Notes: generated by a model not told the origin, from the letters alone. DNA of 64,000 nt from Flavobacterium sp. ov086 (GCF_900187965.1 NZ_FZNL01000001.1:62001-126000); one strand, 5' to 3'. Positions 1 through 8,264 are shown, numbered from the stretch's first letter. Numbers and translations: made by a program.

Positions 1-324
1 AACAAGATCGATATCACAAACACCCCAGAAATCATAGTTCGAAATCTCCTCTTGAAAAATAACTCCAAAAGCAGGTTTAAAATCACAAATCTTATAGGCA
101 TTAGTAATTTCTACTTTCAAATTAAGCTTTTGCGAGGCAAGAGAATTAAAGGTTTCTAACGAAAATTTTATCATTTTTACATTTTCCGGAAGCGTTCTCT
201 TTTCTTCATCATTTGAGAAGAGAATAAAATCAACACTTGAGTTGGATTCGCAAGACTTCAGGAAAAAATCAAAATACCAAGGCAGTTTTCCCAGATAACA
301 GTTTAGCAATACTATTTTATTCAT
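1..324 (-). CDS. DUF6625 family protein, C-terminus cut by window edge
   Basis: Open reading frame running off the left edge; ATG at 324-322 begins MNKIVLLNCYLGKLPWYFDF and 108 codons are visible without a stop. The motifs NCYLGKLPWYF, CDFKPAFG and YDFWGVCDIDL match what I recall of the DUF6625 family, cytoplasmic proteins often found in polysaccharide or glycosyltransferase loci. The DxD-like CDID segment suggests a nucleotide-sugar-binding fold, but that is inference. No signal peptide is visible. It lies 127 nt downstream of, and on the same strand as, the two GG-leader peptides, so co-transcription is possible. Confidence 0.75.
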   Translation of the reverse strand, partial: MNKIVLLNCYLGKLPWYFDFFLKSCESNSSVDFILFSNDEEKRTLPENVKMIKFSLETFNSLASQKLNLKVEITNAYKICDFKPAFGVIFQEEISNYDFWGVCDIDLV

Positions 325-394
325 GTGATGAGATTAAAAAACAGACTATACTATAATTTCACTTATAGCATAGTCTTTCTTATTTATTAGTTTT

Positions 395-420
395 TTGAAC
401 GGTTCTTTTTACCGGTTCAA
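395..420. repeat. Inverted repeat between peptide gene and DUF6625 gene
   Basis: Arms TTGAACGGT and ACCGGTTCAA form a 9-bp stem with one bulged base around a T-rich loop. On the minus strand the hairpin is followed by an A-run, not a U-run, so it is not a standard terminator. It may be part of a degenerate third copy of the element found upstream of the two peptide genes. Confidence 0.4.
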
Positions 421-451
421 AACTCACTTTCTTTATAGAGCAAAGAATAGT

Positions 452-652
452 TTATACGCAAATTCCGTTATAAGTATCTCCTGGATATTCTGGTTTAGGA
501 ACACATCTTAAAGCCGGAGCACAATTAAAAATTCCATGATTTAGATAACAGTGACTTCCTGCTGGCGCTCCGCAACCAGAACCCCCTTGAATCATTCTCA
601 TTTCATCTCTTTTTAAACCTTCACTAATATTTTTTAAACTAATCTTTTTCAT
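452..652 (-). CDS. GG-leader cysteine-rich secreted peptide 1 (RiPP/bacteriocin-like precursor)
   Basis: A 66-residue protein. Residues 1-24 (ending EMRMIQGG) form a double-glycine leader of the kind recognised by C39-peptidase ABC exporters. The sequence resembles Bacteroidota natural-product precursor leaders (TIGR04149-like, from memory). The predicted core is 42 residues with five cysteines at core positions 3, 11, 20, 26 and 41 and the motif FNCAPALRC followed by PGDT. It aligns without gaps to the neighbouring peptide at 749-949: leaders are 21/24 identical, cores 20/42. An odd cysteine count suggests dimerisation or a free thiol. No modification enzyme or exporter is in the window; these would lie to the left or elsewhere. 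The function could be antimicrobial, signalling or structural and cannot be decided here. Confidence 0.8.
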   Translation of the reverse strand: MKKISLKNISEGLKRDEMRMIQGGSGCGAPAGSHCYLNHGIFNCAPALRCVPKPEYPGDTYNGICV

Positions 653-680
653 TTTAATAAATTTTAAATTTTTGTTTGTC

Positions 681-711
681 TACTCATTAGCTTTTCGACT
701 TCCGCTTTTTG
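681..711 (-). promoter_or_regulatory. Conserved upstream element, copy 1
   Basis: This 31-nt stretch is 30/31 identical to 972-1002. It lies 28 nt upstream of the start of the first peptide gene, in the same relative position as the second copy before its gene. Conservation of a non-coding leader above that of the peptide cores suggests a shared promoter or mRNA leader, or a recent tandem duplication. Confidence 0.6.
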
Positions 712-748
712 GTTATTTAATAACAACTGTTTACTTTAAAACAATAGC

Positions 749-949
749 TTAAGAACAAACTGCTGTAAATGTATCTCCGGGAAATAGTGGTTTAGAAATA
801 CATCTTAAAGGAGCTGCGCAATTAAACACTGGACTTCCAGTAATACAAGGACCGCCTAAACCACATCCGCAGCCAGATCCACCTTGTATCATGCGCATTT
901 CTTCTCTTTTCATTCCTTCATGAATATTCTTTAAACTAATTTTTTTCAT
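749..949 (-). CDS. GG-leader cysteine-rich secreted peptide 2 (RiPP/bacteriocin-like precursor)
   Basis: A 66-residue paralogue of the peptide at 452-652. It has the same double-glycine leader (EMRMIQGG, residues 17-24) and a 42-residue core with six cysteines (core positions 3, 5, 11, 20, 26, 41), so three disulfides are possible. The core keeps SGCG, FNC, LRC, KP and PGDT. The spacing around NCAAPLRC is reminiscent of small disulfide-rich knottin-like domains, which is only a pattern impression. It is the first gene of a minus-strand set that continues into peptide 1 and DUF6625. Cleavage after the GG during ABC export is the family expectation. Confidence 0.8.
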   Translation of the reverse strand: MKKISLKNIHEGMKREEMRMIQGGSGCGCGLGGPCITGSPVFNCAAPLRCISKPLFPGDTFTAVCS

Positions 950-971
950 TTTTTAATGAGTTAAAGTAGCC

Positions 972-1002
972 TACTCATTAGCTTTTCGGCTTCCGCTTTT
1001 TG
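972..1002 (-). promoter_or_regulatory. Conserved upstream element, copy 2
   Basis: 31 nt, one mismatch from 681-711, located 22 nt upstream of the second peptide gene. On the coding strand it reads roughly CAAAAAGCGGAAGCCGAAAA, followed by GCTAATGAGTA. No strong hairpin is seen inside it. Confidence 0.6.
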
Positions 1003-1051
1003 TTTGTTACAAAATCATCTTTTAGCGACATCAATTTCAGGGCTCGGTCTT

Positions 1052-1065
1052 AGGTTGCGCAACCT
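1052..1065. promoter_or_regulatory. Perfect 14-bp palindrome, candidate operator
   Basis: AGGTTGCGCAACCT equals its own reverse complement. It is GC-rich compared with the surrounding AT-rich DNA and lies about 100 nt upstream of the second peptide gene. A dimeric regulator site is possible; which regulator is unknown. Confidence 0.4.
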
Positions 1066-1393
1066 GTATTTAAGAATCCTTTGATTTGTATTTGCAACTA
1101 CAAACTAATCAGATAAATAAATCAAAAAAAACTTAGTGTATTTAGCATAAAAAACGCCGTTAACATCTTAAAAATATAAAAAATATCTTACCGATTAACA
1201 GTCGATTTTCTTTAACCAAGACTACAACGTTATAGTGTTAACAAATAAAGACAACAGCAAAAAAAAGGTTAAAATTTTATCACTTTAAATGTTTTAACCA
1301 ACTTATAATATCAAATTACAAAAGGGATCAATCAAAAACTTAGATATAGAATTTATGTTTTATAGGAAACTTATTTAAAAAAAAATGCATAAA

Positions 1394-1421
1394 AAAAGAG
1401 CTGTCTTTCGACAACCCTTTT
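1394..1421 (-). terminator. Hairpin, secondary terminator after SusE-like gene
   Basis: Imperfect 12-bp stem (10 pairs) around TTTC, flanked by A-run and T-run. It lies downstream of the main hairpin at 1485-1510 and could back it up on the minus strand. Confidence 0.45.
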
Positions 1422-1484
1422 AAATATTTATATGATAATTTGGCAAACAGAAATGACAATAATTTTATTTAATTCTGCCCATAA

Positions 1485-1510
1485 AAAAGGCTATCCTAAG
1501 ATAGCCTTTT
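1485..1510 (-). terminator. Rho-independent terminator of susCDE operon
   Basis: Perfect 11-bp inverted repeat AAAAGGCTATC / GATAGCCTTTT with a CTAA loop. On the minus strand it is followed by a U-run and lies 20 nt after the stop of the SusE-like gene. Confidence 0.85.
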
Positions 1511-1530
1511 CAAGTTATTGTGTATTAGAG

Positions 1531-2346
1531 TTATTCTAAAGTTATAGTTTTTGCTCCATTGTCAATTTTTAAAACTCTTGGTCCTGTTGGCCCGGTGTAT
1601 TTAAAGTTACTATCACCATCACCTGCATTTACCAATTCTGAATCGATAGTAAAACCTAATCCTGAATAATAAGTATAGTTGCGGCTTGCATCCCAGTTAC
1701 CATTACTTGTAAAGTTATTTCCTAAAAACTCTCTGAAAGCTTCTCCACTTTTAAGAACGATTGTTACTTGGTAAACATCCGTTTTACCAACCACTAGAGG
1801 GAATTCTGTTTCAGCATCTCCATCCCAAGTCCATCCTCCAGGCGTAGCTGCACCAACTAACCAGTGTGAAGTTGCTAATGGTGTATGATAAGGTGTAGCT
1901 TTGAAAGTATGAGAATTAGAATATTGAGATTCTGCCCCAATACCAACAGTAGCTTTGATACGAATATCAACACTATTTTCTTCTTTCTCAATAAATCCAC
2001 CATTAACCAAAGCTGAATTCAGCTCCGCCACTGTCAATGCTTTGAAGCGAGCAGTAGTTGTAGTTACTGCAGTAGGAGCTGCAAAATTTGTTCCCGCTTT
2101 TGCGATTTCAATTGTATAGTTTACAACTGTTTGAGTACCATCATATTTAGCATCGTCCCAAATTACTGTTGTAGCGATTTCTTTTTCTTTATCTTTTGTA
2201 AGAACAATATTGAAATCGTTTTGAGGGCTAAGTAAAACTGGAGCTGTAACTGGCTGTATTACTGGTCTATTTTCTACATCATCTGCATTACATGACACTG
2301 CTAAAACACCAATGAATGCGATTAAAATTTTATATATGTTTTTCAT
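1531..2346 (-). CDS. SusE-like outer-membrane starch-binding lipoprotein
   Basis: 271 residues. A type II signal ends at AVSC (Cys19), so the mature protein is a lipoprotein, probably surface-exposed. An N-terminal SusE-type domain (about 25-150) is followed by a C-terminal carbohydrate-binding domain starting at SHWLVGAATPGGWTWDG, the hallmark of SusE/SusF starch-binding modules. It is last in the susC-susD-susE operon, 24 nt after susD. The family binds maltooligosaccharide at the cell surface and assists the SusCD transporter; it is not catalytic. It is shorter than B. thetaiotaomicron SusE, so fewer binding modules are expected. Confidence 0.88.
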   Translation of the reverse strand: MKNIYKILIAFIGVLAVSCNADDVENRPVIQPVTAPVLLSPQNDFNIVLTKDKEKEIATTVIWDDAKYDGTQTVVNYTIEIAKAGTNFAAPTAVTTTTARFKALTVAELNSALVNGGFIEKEENSVDIRIKATVGIGAESQYSNSHTFKATPYHTPLATSHWLVGAATPGGWTWDGDAETEFPLVVGKTDVYQVTIVLKSGEAFREFLGNNFTSNGNWDASRNYTYYSGLGFTIDSELVNAGDGDSNFKYTGPTGPRVLKIDNGAKTITLE

Positions 2347-2370
2347 TTTATTATTTTTTTATAAGGTTAG

Positions 2371-3978
2371 TTAGTATCCTGGATTTTGTTTTAAAGTTGG
2401 ATTTGCCTGAATGGTTTTTGAAGGAATTGGCATCAAATTTCTGAATTCTTCTGTACCACTTCCATTTTTAACGCCACCTTTCCATTGCCAGATTTTAGAT
2501 CCACCGGTGAATTTACCAAAACGAATTAAATCTGTTCTTCTATGGCATTCCCAAAACAATTCTCTCGCTCTCTCATCTAAAAGAAAATCAAGCGTTAAAT
2601 CAGTAGCTGTGATAACACCGGCACCAGCTCTTGCTCTAATTTTATTTACATACCCTAAAGCTGTTGTAATATTACCGGAAGATGCTCCTCTTAGAGTTGC
2701 TTCCGCATACATTAAATACACATCTGACAATCTGTACATTGGAAAATCAGTATCAGGAATATCGTTTCTTTGTGCTGCAGTACCATCAGAATTTACATTA
2801 GTAAACTTCGTAACAGCATAACCATTAGTGAATACTCCAAAATCATCAATATCTAAAGTTTGTCCTGCAGTATAGAAAGTTCCTCTTTTATCTGAAGTAC
2901 CTGTTACATCAGGAAATAATTGAACAAATTCTGGTCTTGTTCTTATTCCTGACCATCCTCCATTCATGCCTTGATCAGCAGCGTTCATACTACCACCAAT
3001 AGACGCATGAAGAATAAAACTCATTCCTCCTCCGGTAGCTCTAATTGCATTACCATCTCCAACAATTGGGAAGATAACTTCATTTTGCGCTCCATTTCTG
3101 TTATTATCAGCAGAAAATAAATAAGAATAAGGCTTGTCCATAAAAGTATATCCAGAACCTGTTATAATATCGTTGCAAACAATAGCAGCATCATTATTTC
3201 TGTCTGTTCCTGTGTATACTTTAGCATTTAAATAAATTTGTGCTAATAAAAATTTAGCTGCTGTTTTATCTACTCTTCCATATTCGTTAGATTTTGAAGG
3301 AGCCAAAGTATTGTCCATATCTTTCAATTCTGACTCTACAAAAGCAAAAACCTGAGCTCTTGTTTTTTGCTCTGGATAATAAAAACCAACGGGATCTTTT
3401 TCAGTAGTAATTGGCACATTACCAAACAAATCCATTAGATTAACATATGAAAATGCTCTTAAGAAACGAGCCTCAGCTCTAAGTTTAACAATTTCCGTTT
3501 TTAAAGCAGCATCAACACCTCTTTCTGCAAGCTTTTCGTCTGTTGTTTGTCTTAAAAACTCATTGGCAACACTAATTTCGTAAAAAGCTCTTGAAAAAAT
3601 TCCGTACAAGAACTGATTACTAGGGCTCCATTTTTGTCCATTTATTGCTGGTAAACCATCATCAGCCCAAGCTACAATAGCTTCATCCGTAGGAAATTCC
3701 TGCGTCACAAACATCAAACGTAGGTAACTACTAAAATCTCCTCCAAGTCCAAAAATATCGGGAGTTCCATCTCCATCATTTCCTCCTACATACAAACCTG
3801 CATATAATTTTGCTAAAACTTGTTTGTATGATGCCGGATCTTGAAAAAAGGTATCAGAAAGAAACTCATCATCATCTTTTGGCGTCACATCTAAGTCGCT
3901 CGTACACGAAGTAAGCGTCATATTTAATCCTAAAATGAATAGGAGAAAATAAGATATATATTTAAATGATATTTTCAT
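2371..3978 (-). CDS. susD: SusD/RagB family starch-binding lipoprotein
   Basis: 535 residues with a lipoprotein signal ending LTSC (Cys25), a TPR-rich SusD fold (RAEARFLRAFSYVNLMDLFG, residues about 165-185) and the typical C-terminus LKQNPGY. It acts as the hinged lid over the SusC barrel and captures maltooligosaccharides. It lies 36 nt downstream of susC and 24 nt upstream of the SusE-like gene. Substrate assignment to starch/maltodextrin comes from the flanking GH13, GH65 and GH97 genes and not from SusD itself. Confidence 0.93.
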   Translation of the reverse strand: MKISFKYISYFLLFILGLNMTLTSCTSDLDVTPKDDDEFLSDTFFQDPASYKQVLAKLYAGLYVGGNDGDGTPDIFGLGGDFSSYLRLMFVTQEFPTDEAIVAWADDGLPAINGQKWSPSNQFLYGIFSRAFYEISVANEFLRQTTDEKLAERGVDAALKTEIVKLRAEARFLRAFSYVNLMDLFGNVPITTEKDPVGFYYPEQKTRAQVFAFVESELKDMDNTLAPSKSNEYGRVDKTAAKFLLAQIYLNAKVYTGTDRNNDAAIVCNDIITGSGYTFMDKPYSYLFSADNNRNGAQNEVIFPIVGDGNAIRATGGGMSFILHASIGGSMNAADQGMNGGWSGIRTRPEFVQLFPDVTGTSDKRGTFYTAGQTLDIDDFGVFTNGYAVTKFTNVNSDGTAAQRNDIPDTDFPMYRLSDVYLMYAEATLRGASSGNITTALGYVNKIRARAGAGVITATDLTLDFLLDERARELFWECHRRTDLIRFGKFTGGSKIWQWKGGVKNGSGTEEFRNLMPIPSKTIQANPTLKQNPGY

Positions 3979-4014
3979 TTTGTTTATTTTTAAAATTTAA
4001 TTTTCAATGTACTA

Positions 4015-6996
4015 CTAGAAATTCGCATTTACTCCAAACAAGAATGTTCTCGCACGCGGATAAACATTATTGTCGATTCCGTTGAATTTCTCAGGATCTA
4101 AACCATTATATTTCGTTAGAACAAAAACATTTTGAACTCCCGCTGTAAATCTTAATGAAGCAGCTTTTAATAATGTTTTATCAAAAGTGTATCCTAATAC
4201 CACATTATCTAATTTGATAAAAGAAGCATCTTTTACGAAATAATCAGAGTAATTACGTTGTGTTCCATTAGAGTTACTTTCAGTAGTAAAACCAGTATTA
4301 TAATAATCCGTACTAATATTAGACAAATCTGAATCTCTTCTTAAACCTGCTTGCAAATATCCTTTATCAGAACTTACGTTATCATAAATATAGTTTCCTA
4401 AACTAGCTCTCCAGTTCATTGTAAAATCGAATTTTTTATAATTCAAAGTAGAATACAATCCAAAAGTGTAATCTGCTGTTGGTTTATGAAATTTGTAACG
4501 ATCGGCATCTGTAATAGCACCATCACCATTTCTGTCTGCGTATGCACCTTGAATTGGTCTTTTGTTTGCATCATACAATTGCTCAAAAACAAAGAATGAG
4601 TTTGGAGCATATCCTGGAGAATGTATCAGTACCTGGTTTCCTGTACCACCAGCAATAACATCTCCTGTTATATATCCTTGAAATCCTGGAACATTAGTTC
4701 CTAAATTAGAAATTTTTTGATCAATATAAGTTGCGTTAACAGCCACATTCCATGTTAAGTTATCATTTTTAACAATGTCTGATTGAAGATTAAACTCAAC
4801 CCCTTTTGTTCTTACACTACCAATATTGACAAATCCTTGGTTTCTTATATTTGCTCCGTCAGGATAAGCAATTTCAGCCAAAAGATCACTTGATTTTTTA
4901 TCAAAATAGTTAACAGTACCGGTAATTCTATCATTAAGGAAACCAAAATCAACTCCTACGTTTGACTCAGCCAAATCTTCCCATTTGATATTCGGGTTAT
5001 ATCCTTCAGGTCTTGCTGCTTTGTAAATAACTCCATTAAAAAGATATTGTGTATTGATTGTTCCTAAAGTTACCCTTCTTAAATAATCATACTGAGGTTT
5101 AATGTCTTGTTGACCTGTGGTTCCGTAACCAACTCTTAATTTCAAACTAGACAAAGTTGAATTCCCTTTTAAGAAATCTTCTTCAGCAATATTCCATGCA
5201 AAAGCAGCTCCTCCAAAATTACCCCATCTGTTATCTTCAGAAAAACGTGAAGTTCCGTCTCTTCTATAGTTTAGAGTTAATAAATATCTACTGTCATAAT
5301 TTAAAGTCAAACGACCAAAATAAGATTGTAAATTAACATCCGGATCAGTAGTAACATCTTCTTTAGGATTTGGTTCTCTTGTTTGTCCTGAATCATATCC
5401 AACTCTTTGAAACAACTGATAGTTATATCCTGCTGTTGCATCAATTTTAAATTTACCTAAGTCTTTAGTATAGTTAAAATAAGTATTTAAGTTTTTATTC
5501 TGGCGACTGTCTGTATAATGTATATCTCCTCCTAAATTAGTCCAGTTACCCTTATCAAATGTCGTAGGTTGATACCCTAAAATACTTTCATTACTTACTC
5601 TTGTGTAACCATCACTATTAAATTTATCAATACCTGCTTCAACAATGATTCTTAAATCTTCGAAGAAATGAAATTTATAATCTAATCTAATATTACCCCA
5701 TTTTCTGGTAGATGTAGCTCTACGATCGTCTTGATTTAATCTTGCAACCGGATTTCTTGCCGGTAATAATGGTACATTTCCGTTTGCCTCTAACCATTCA
5801 AAATATCCTCCATAACGAGATCCTGCCTGATAAACAGGTTGCGTTGGATCAAATGCGATTGCACTGCTAATTACCGGACCTTCATCCTGAAATTGGTTTT
5901 TCCCAAAAGCTAAATTTCCGCTAATATCAATTTTCAGGTGATTGTCAAACAATACTGGGTTTAACGATATCGATGTCGTAGTTCTTTCAAAAGAAGTATT
6001 TCTTAAGATTCCTGGATTATCAACATTTCCAACCGATAAACGTACCGGTAATTTATTAAACAAAGCACCACTTACAGAGATATTGTTGTTTGTTGTTAAA
6101 GCAGTGTGAAAAATTTCATCTTGCCAATTTGTGTTTGCTGTGCCTAATAAAGCTTTTTGAGTTGCATTACCTTTTTCGTTTACTAAAGCACGAAATTGAT
6201 CAGCACTTAAAACATCTACCGTATTAGCCACTGTATTAATCCCAACCTGAGAGCTAAAGTTAACTTTTACACTACCTTTAGTTCCTTTTTTAGTCGTAAT
6301 AACAATTACACCATTTGCTGCTCTTGAACCATAAATTGCAGCTGCAGAAGCATCTTTCAAAACCGTAAAAGATTCGATATCATTTGGGTCAATTGTAGAC
6401 AAAATACTTGTTGAACCGTTAGGAACAGCATTACTCATAGGAAGACCATCAATTACAATTAATGGCTCATTTGAAGCACTTAACGAAGATCCTCCACGAA
6501 TTCTTATATCTGCTTTTGCACCCGGAGCACCACCTCCAACAACATTTACACCAGCAATACGACCGCTGATTAAACTTTCCGGAGTTACGTTAATTCCTTT
6601 ATTAAATTCTTTTGAAGAGATTTGAGAAACAGATCCAGTTGCGTCCTTTTTCTTAACAGTACCATAACCTACCTGTACCACAACTTCTTTAAGTTGATTT
6701 GTATCTTCCTCTAGTGAGATCGTTAATGTTTGTTGACCGTTATAAGTTACAGTTGACGTTTTATATCCAATAAATGAAACCGAGATTTTGTCTCCATTTT
6801 TTAAATTAGATAACTGAAATTTACCGTCAAAATCTGTTGATGCCCCGCCTGGCGCACCTTGTACATTTACGTTTACTCCCGGGATTGGTTGTCCCGTTGC
6901 CAGATCAGCAACCGTTCCTTTTAAAGTACTTTGAGCGAGTACAGTAAACGGCAACAGCAGGAATAAAAATAACAACTTTTTGTAAATTGTTTTCAT
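4015..6996 (-). CDS. susC: SusC/RagA family TonB-linked outer-membrane transporter
   Basis: 993 residues. Signal peptide (about 1-21, LLPFTVLAQ), carboxypeptidase-like regulatory domain (about 23-105), TonB box region LKEVVVQVGYG, plug domain with DASAAAIYGSRAANGVIVIT (about 210-235) and a long beta-barrel ending in aromatic F (FLFGVNANF). It imports oligosaccharides across the outer membrane using TonB energy. It is first gene of a leftward operon with susD and a susE-like gene, divergent from a LacI-type regulator. A good promoter lies at 7062-7090. Confidence 0.94.
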   Translation of the reverse strand: MKTIYKKLLFLFLLLPFTVLAQSTLKGTVADLATGQPIPGVNVNVQGAPGGASTDFDGKFQLSNLKNGDKISVSFIGYKTSTVTYNGQQTLTISLEEDTNQLKEVVVQVGYGTVKKKDATGSVSQISSKEFNKGINVTPESLISGRIAGVNVVGGGAPGAKADIRIRGGSSLSASNEPLIVIDGLPMSNAVPNGSTSILSTIDPNDIESFTVLKDASAAAIYGSRAANGVIVITTKKGTKGSVKVNFSSQVGINTVANTVDVLSADQFRALVNEKGNATQKALLGTANTNWQDEIFHTALTTNNNISVSGALFNKLPVRLSVGNVDNPGILRNTSFERTTTSISLNPVLFDNHLKIDISGNLAFGKNQFQDEGPVISSAIAFDPTQPVYQAGSRYGGYFEWLEANGNVPLLPARNPVARLNQDDRRATSTRKWGNIRLDYKFHFFEDLRIIVEAGIDKFNSDGYTRVSNESILGYQPTTFDKGNWTNLGGDIHYTDSRQNKNLNTYFNYTKDLGKFKIDATAGYNYQLFQRVGYDSGQTREPNPKEDVTTDPDVNLQSYFGRLTLNYDSRYLLTLNYRRDGTSRFSEDNRWGNFGGAAFAWNIAEEDFLKGNSTLSSLKLRVGYGTTGQQDIKPQYDYLRRVTLGTINTQYLFNGVIYKAARPEGYNPNIKWEDLAESNVGVDFGFLNDRITGTVNYFDKKSSDLLAEIAYPDGANIRNQGFVNIGSVRTKGVEFNLQSDIVKNDNLTWNVAVNATYIDQKISNLGTNVPGFQGYITGDVIAGGTGNQVLIHSPGYAPNSFFVFEQLYDANKRPIQGAYADRNGDGAITDADRYKFHKPTADYTFGLYSTLNYKKFDFTMNWRASLGNYIYDNVSSDKGYLQAGLRRDSDLSNISTDYYNTGFTTESNSNGTQRNYSDYFVKDASFIKLDNVVLGYTFDKTLLKAASLRFTAGVQNVFVLTKYNGLDPEKFNGIDNNVYPRARTFLFGVNANF

Positions 6997-7061
6997 ACTT
7001 TTTGTTTAAATTAGTTTGAGTTTTTGATTGTTAGTTAAGTTTTTAATTTTACTTCGAATTT

Positions 7062-7090
7062 CAAAATTAGGAATTTATTAACACGACCAA
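7062..7090 (-). promoter_or_regulatory. Predicted promoter of susC operon
   Basis: On the minus strand TTG (7090-7088), an 18-nt spacer, then TAATTTTG (7069-7062), matching the Bacteroidota TTG/TAnnTTTG consensus. The start codon is about 65 nt downstream. Confidence 0.6.
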
Positions 7091-7132
7091 CCAGCGACAA
7101 TTTATATTGAGTTACGAAAACGTGGTAGTGTT
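7080..7132. promoter_or_regulatory. Spaced inverted repeat, candidate regulator site
   Basis: AACACGACCA (7080-7089) and TGGTAGTGTT (7123-7132) are inverted copies with one mismatch, 33 bp apart. The left arm overlaps the -33 part of the susC promoter. The adjacent LacI-type protein is the obvious candidate binder, but this is inference. Confidence 0.4.
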
Positions 7133-7170
7133 GAAAACTTTCTATTTTTTGTAATCTTTTAAGTCAAAAA

Positions 7171-7201
7171 TTGTCAATTCTAAAAATATAAGATACCTTT
7201 A
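7171..7201 (+). promoter_or_regulatory. Predicted promoter of LacI-type regulator
   Basis: TTG (7171-7173), 20-nt spacer, TACCTTTA (7194-7201), one base off TAnnTTTG, 31 nt before the start codon. Confidence 0.4.
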
Positions 7202-7232
7202 TTAACAATTAGATTTTTTTCAAATAACTACT

Positions 7233-8264
7233 ATGAAACGCAAAATAACCCTGAAACAGATCGCAAAGGAACTTGACGTATCTATTTCAACTGTCTCAAA
7301 ATCACTTAGAAACAGTCTGGAAATAGGAGAAGAAACACGTCTTAAAGTGCAAGCTTTTGCTAAGTTTTACAACTATAAACCCAACAATATTGCCCTTAGT
7401 TTAAAAAATCGGAAAACCAAAAGTATTGGTATTATTATTCCGGAAATTGTACATTATTTTTTCTCTACGGTCATCAACGGAATCGAGCAAGTTGCTAACG
7501 AAAATGGATATAGCGTTGTGATTTGTTTATCAGATGATTCTTTCGATAAAGAAGTTTTAAATATGGAAATGTTAGCCAACGGAAGTATCGATGGTTTTAT
7601 CATGTCACTCTCTAAAGAAACCCAATACAAAGGCGATTTTCATCATATTACCGAAGTCATAAATCAAGGAATGCCCGTTGTAATGTTCGACCGTGTGACC
7701 AATGATATTTTATGCGATAAAGTAATTATCGATGATAAAGCTGCCGCTTATGAAGCCGTTCAAAGCCTGATTGATAACGGTCGAAAAAAGATCGCTCTCG
7801 TAACAACTGTTGATTATGTAAGCGTTGGAAAATTAAGAACGGACGGTTACGAAAAAGCACTTCTGGACAACGGATTACCATTCAACGAGGATTTAATTAT
7901 TAAAATTGAAGACGTCGATACTTGCGAAATTACCATCAGTCAACTTCTACACGACAGAGCTTTTGATGCTGTTTTTGCTGTAAATGAACTTTTTGCCGTC
8001 ACAATTATCAAAACAGCAAGCAAAATGGGGCTTAAAATTCCTGAAGATCTTGCCGTAATCGCTTTTACGGACGGAATTATCTCTAAATATTCGACTCCAA
8101 GTATTACAACTGTAAGCCAAAGTGGTGAGAAAATGGGAAATAAAGCAGCTAAAATGTTGATTGAAAGACTCGAAGCGGAACATGACGATGACGATGAAGA
8201 AAACGAAAATTACACCACAGAAGTGATCGAAACCCATTTAATACAACGAGAATCTACTGACTAA
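7233..8264 (+). CDS. LacI family transcriptional regulator of the starch locus
   Basis: 343 residues. N-terminal LacI helix-turn-helix (about 5-50: LKQIAKELDVSISTVSKSL), hinge, then a periplasmic-binding-like sugar-sensing domain (SIGIIIPEI at about 65 to residue 340). It has an acidic insert DDDDEEN near the C-terminus. It is divergent from susC and followed by the MFS/phosphorylase operon, so it probably senses maltose or a maltooligosaccharide and controls both sides. Unlike Bacteroides, which uses the membrane regulator SusR, flavobacterial starch loci commonly have a LacI-type protein here. Whether it activates or represses cannot be read from sequence. Confidence 0.9.
   Translation: MKRKITLKQIAKELDVSISTVSKSLRNSLEIGEETRLKVQAFAKFYNYKPNNIALSLKNRKTKSIGIIIPEIVHYFFSTVINGIEQVANENGYSVVICLSDDSFDKEVLNMEMLANGSIDGFIMSLSKETQYKGDFHHITEVINQGMPVVMFDRVTNDILCDKVIIDDKAAAYEAVQSLIDNGRKKIALVTTVDYVSVGKLRTDGYEKALLDNGLPFNEDLIIKIEDVDTCEITISQLLHDRAFDAVFAVNELFAVTIIKTASKMGLKIPEDLAVIAFTDGIISKYSTPSITTVSQSGEKMGNKAAKMLIERLEAEHDDDDEENENYTTEVIETHLIQRESTD

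Larger units (their letters stand above)
1005..1530. other. Long intergenic region upstream of peptide operon
   Basis: About 525 nt with no credible ORF. It holds a perfect 14-bp palindrome, AGGTTGCGCAACCT (1052-1065), in the presumed control region of the peptide genes, and two hairpins at 1394-1421 and 1485-1510 that serve as terminators for the SusE-like gene. The remainder is very AT-rich with no recognisable gene. Confidence 0.6.

Noticed and set aside
2411..2821. 136-residue open frame on the plus strand inside susD
   Set aside because: Shadow of a well-supported minus-strand gene; no start context or protein features.
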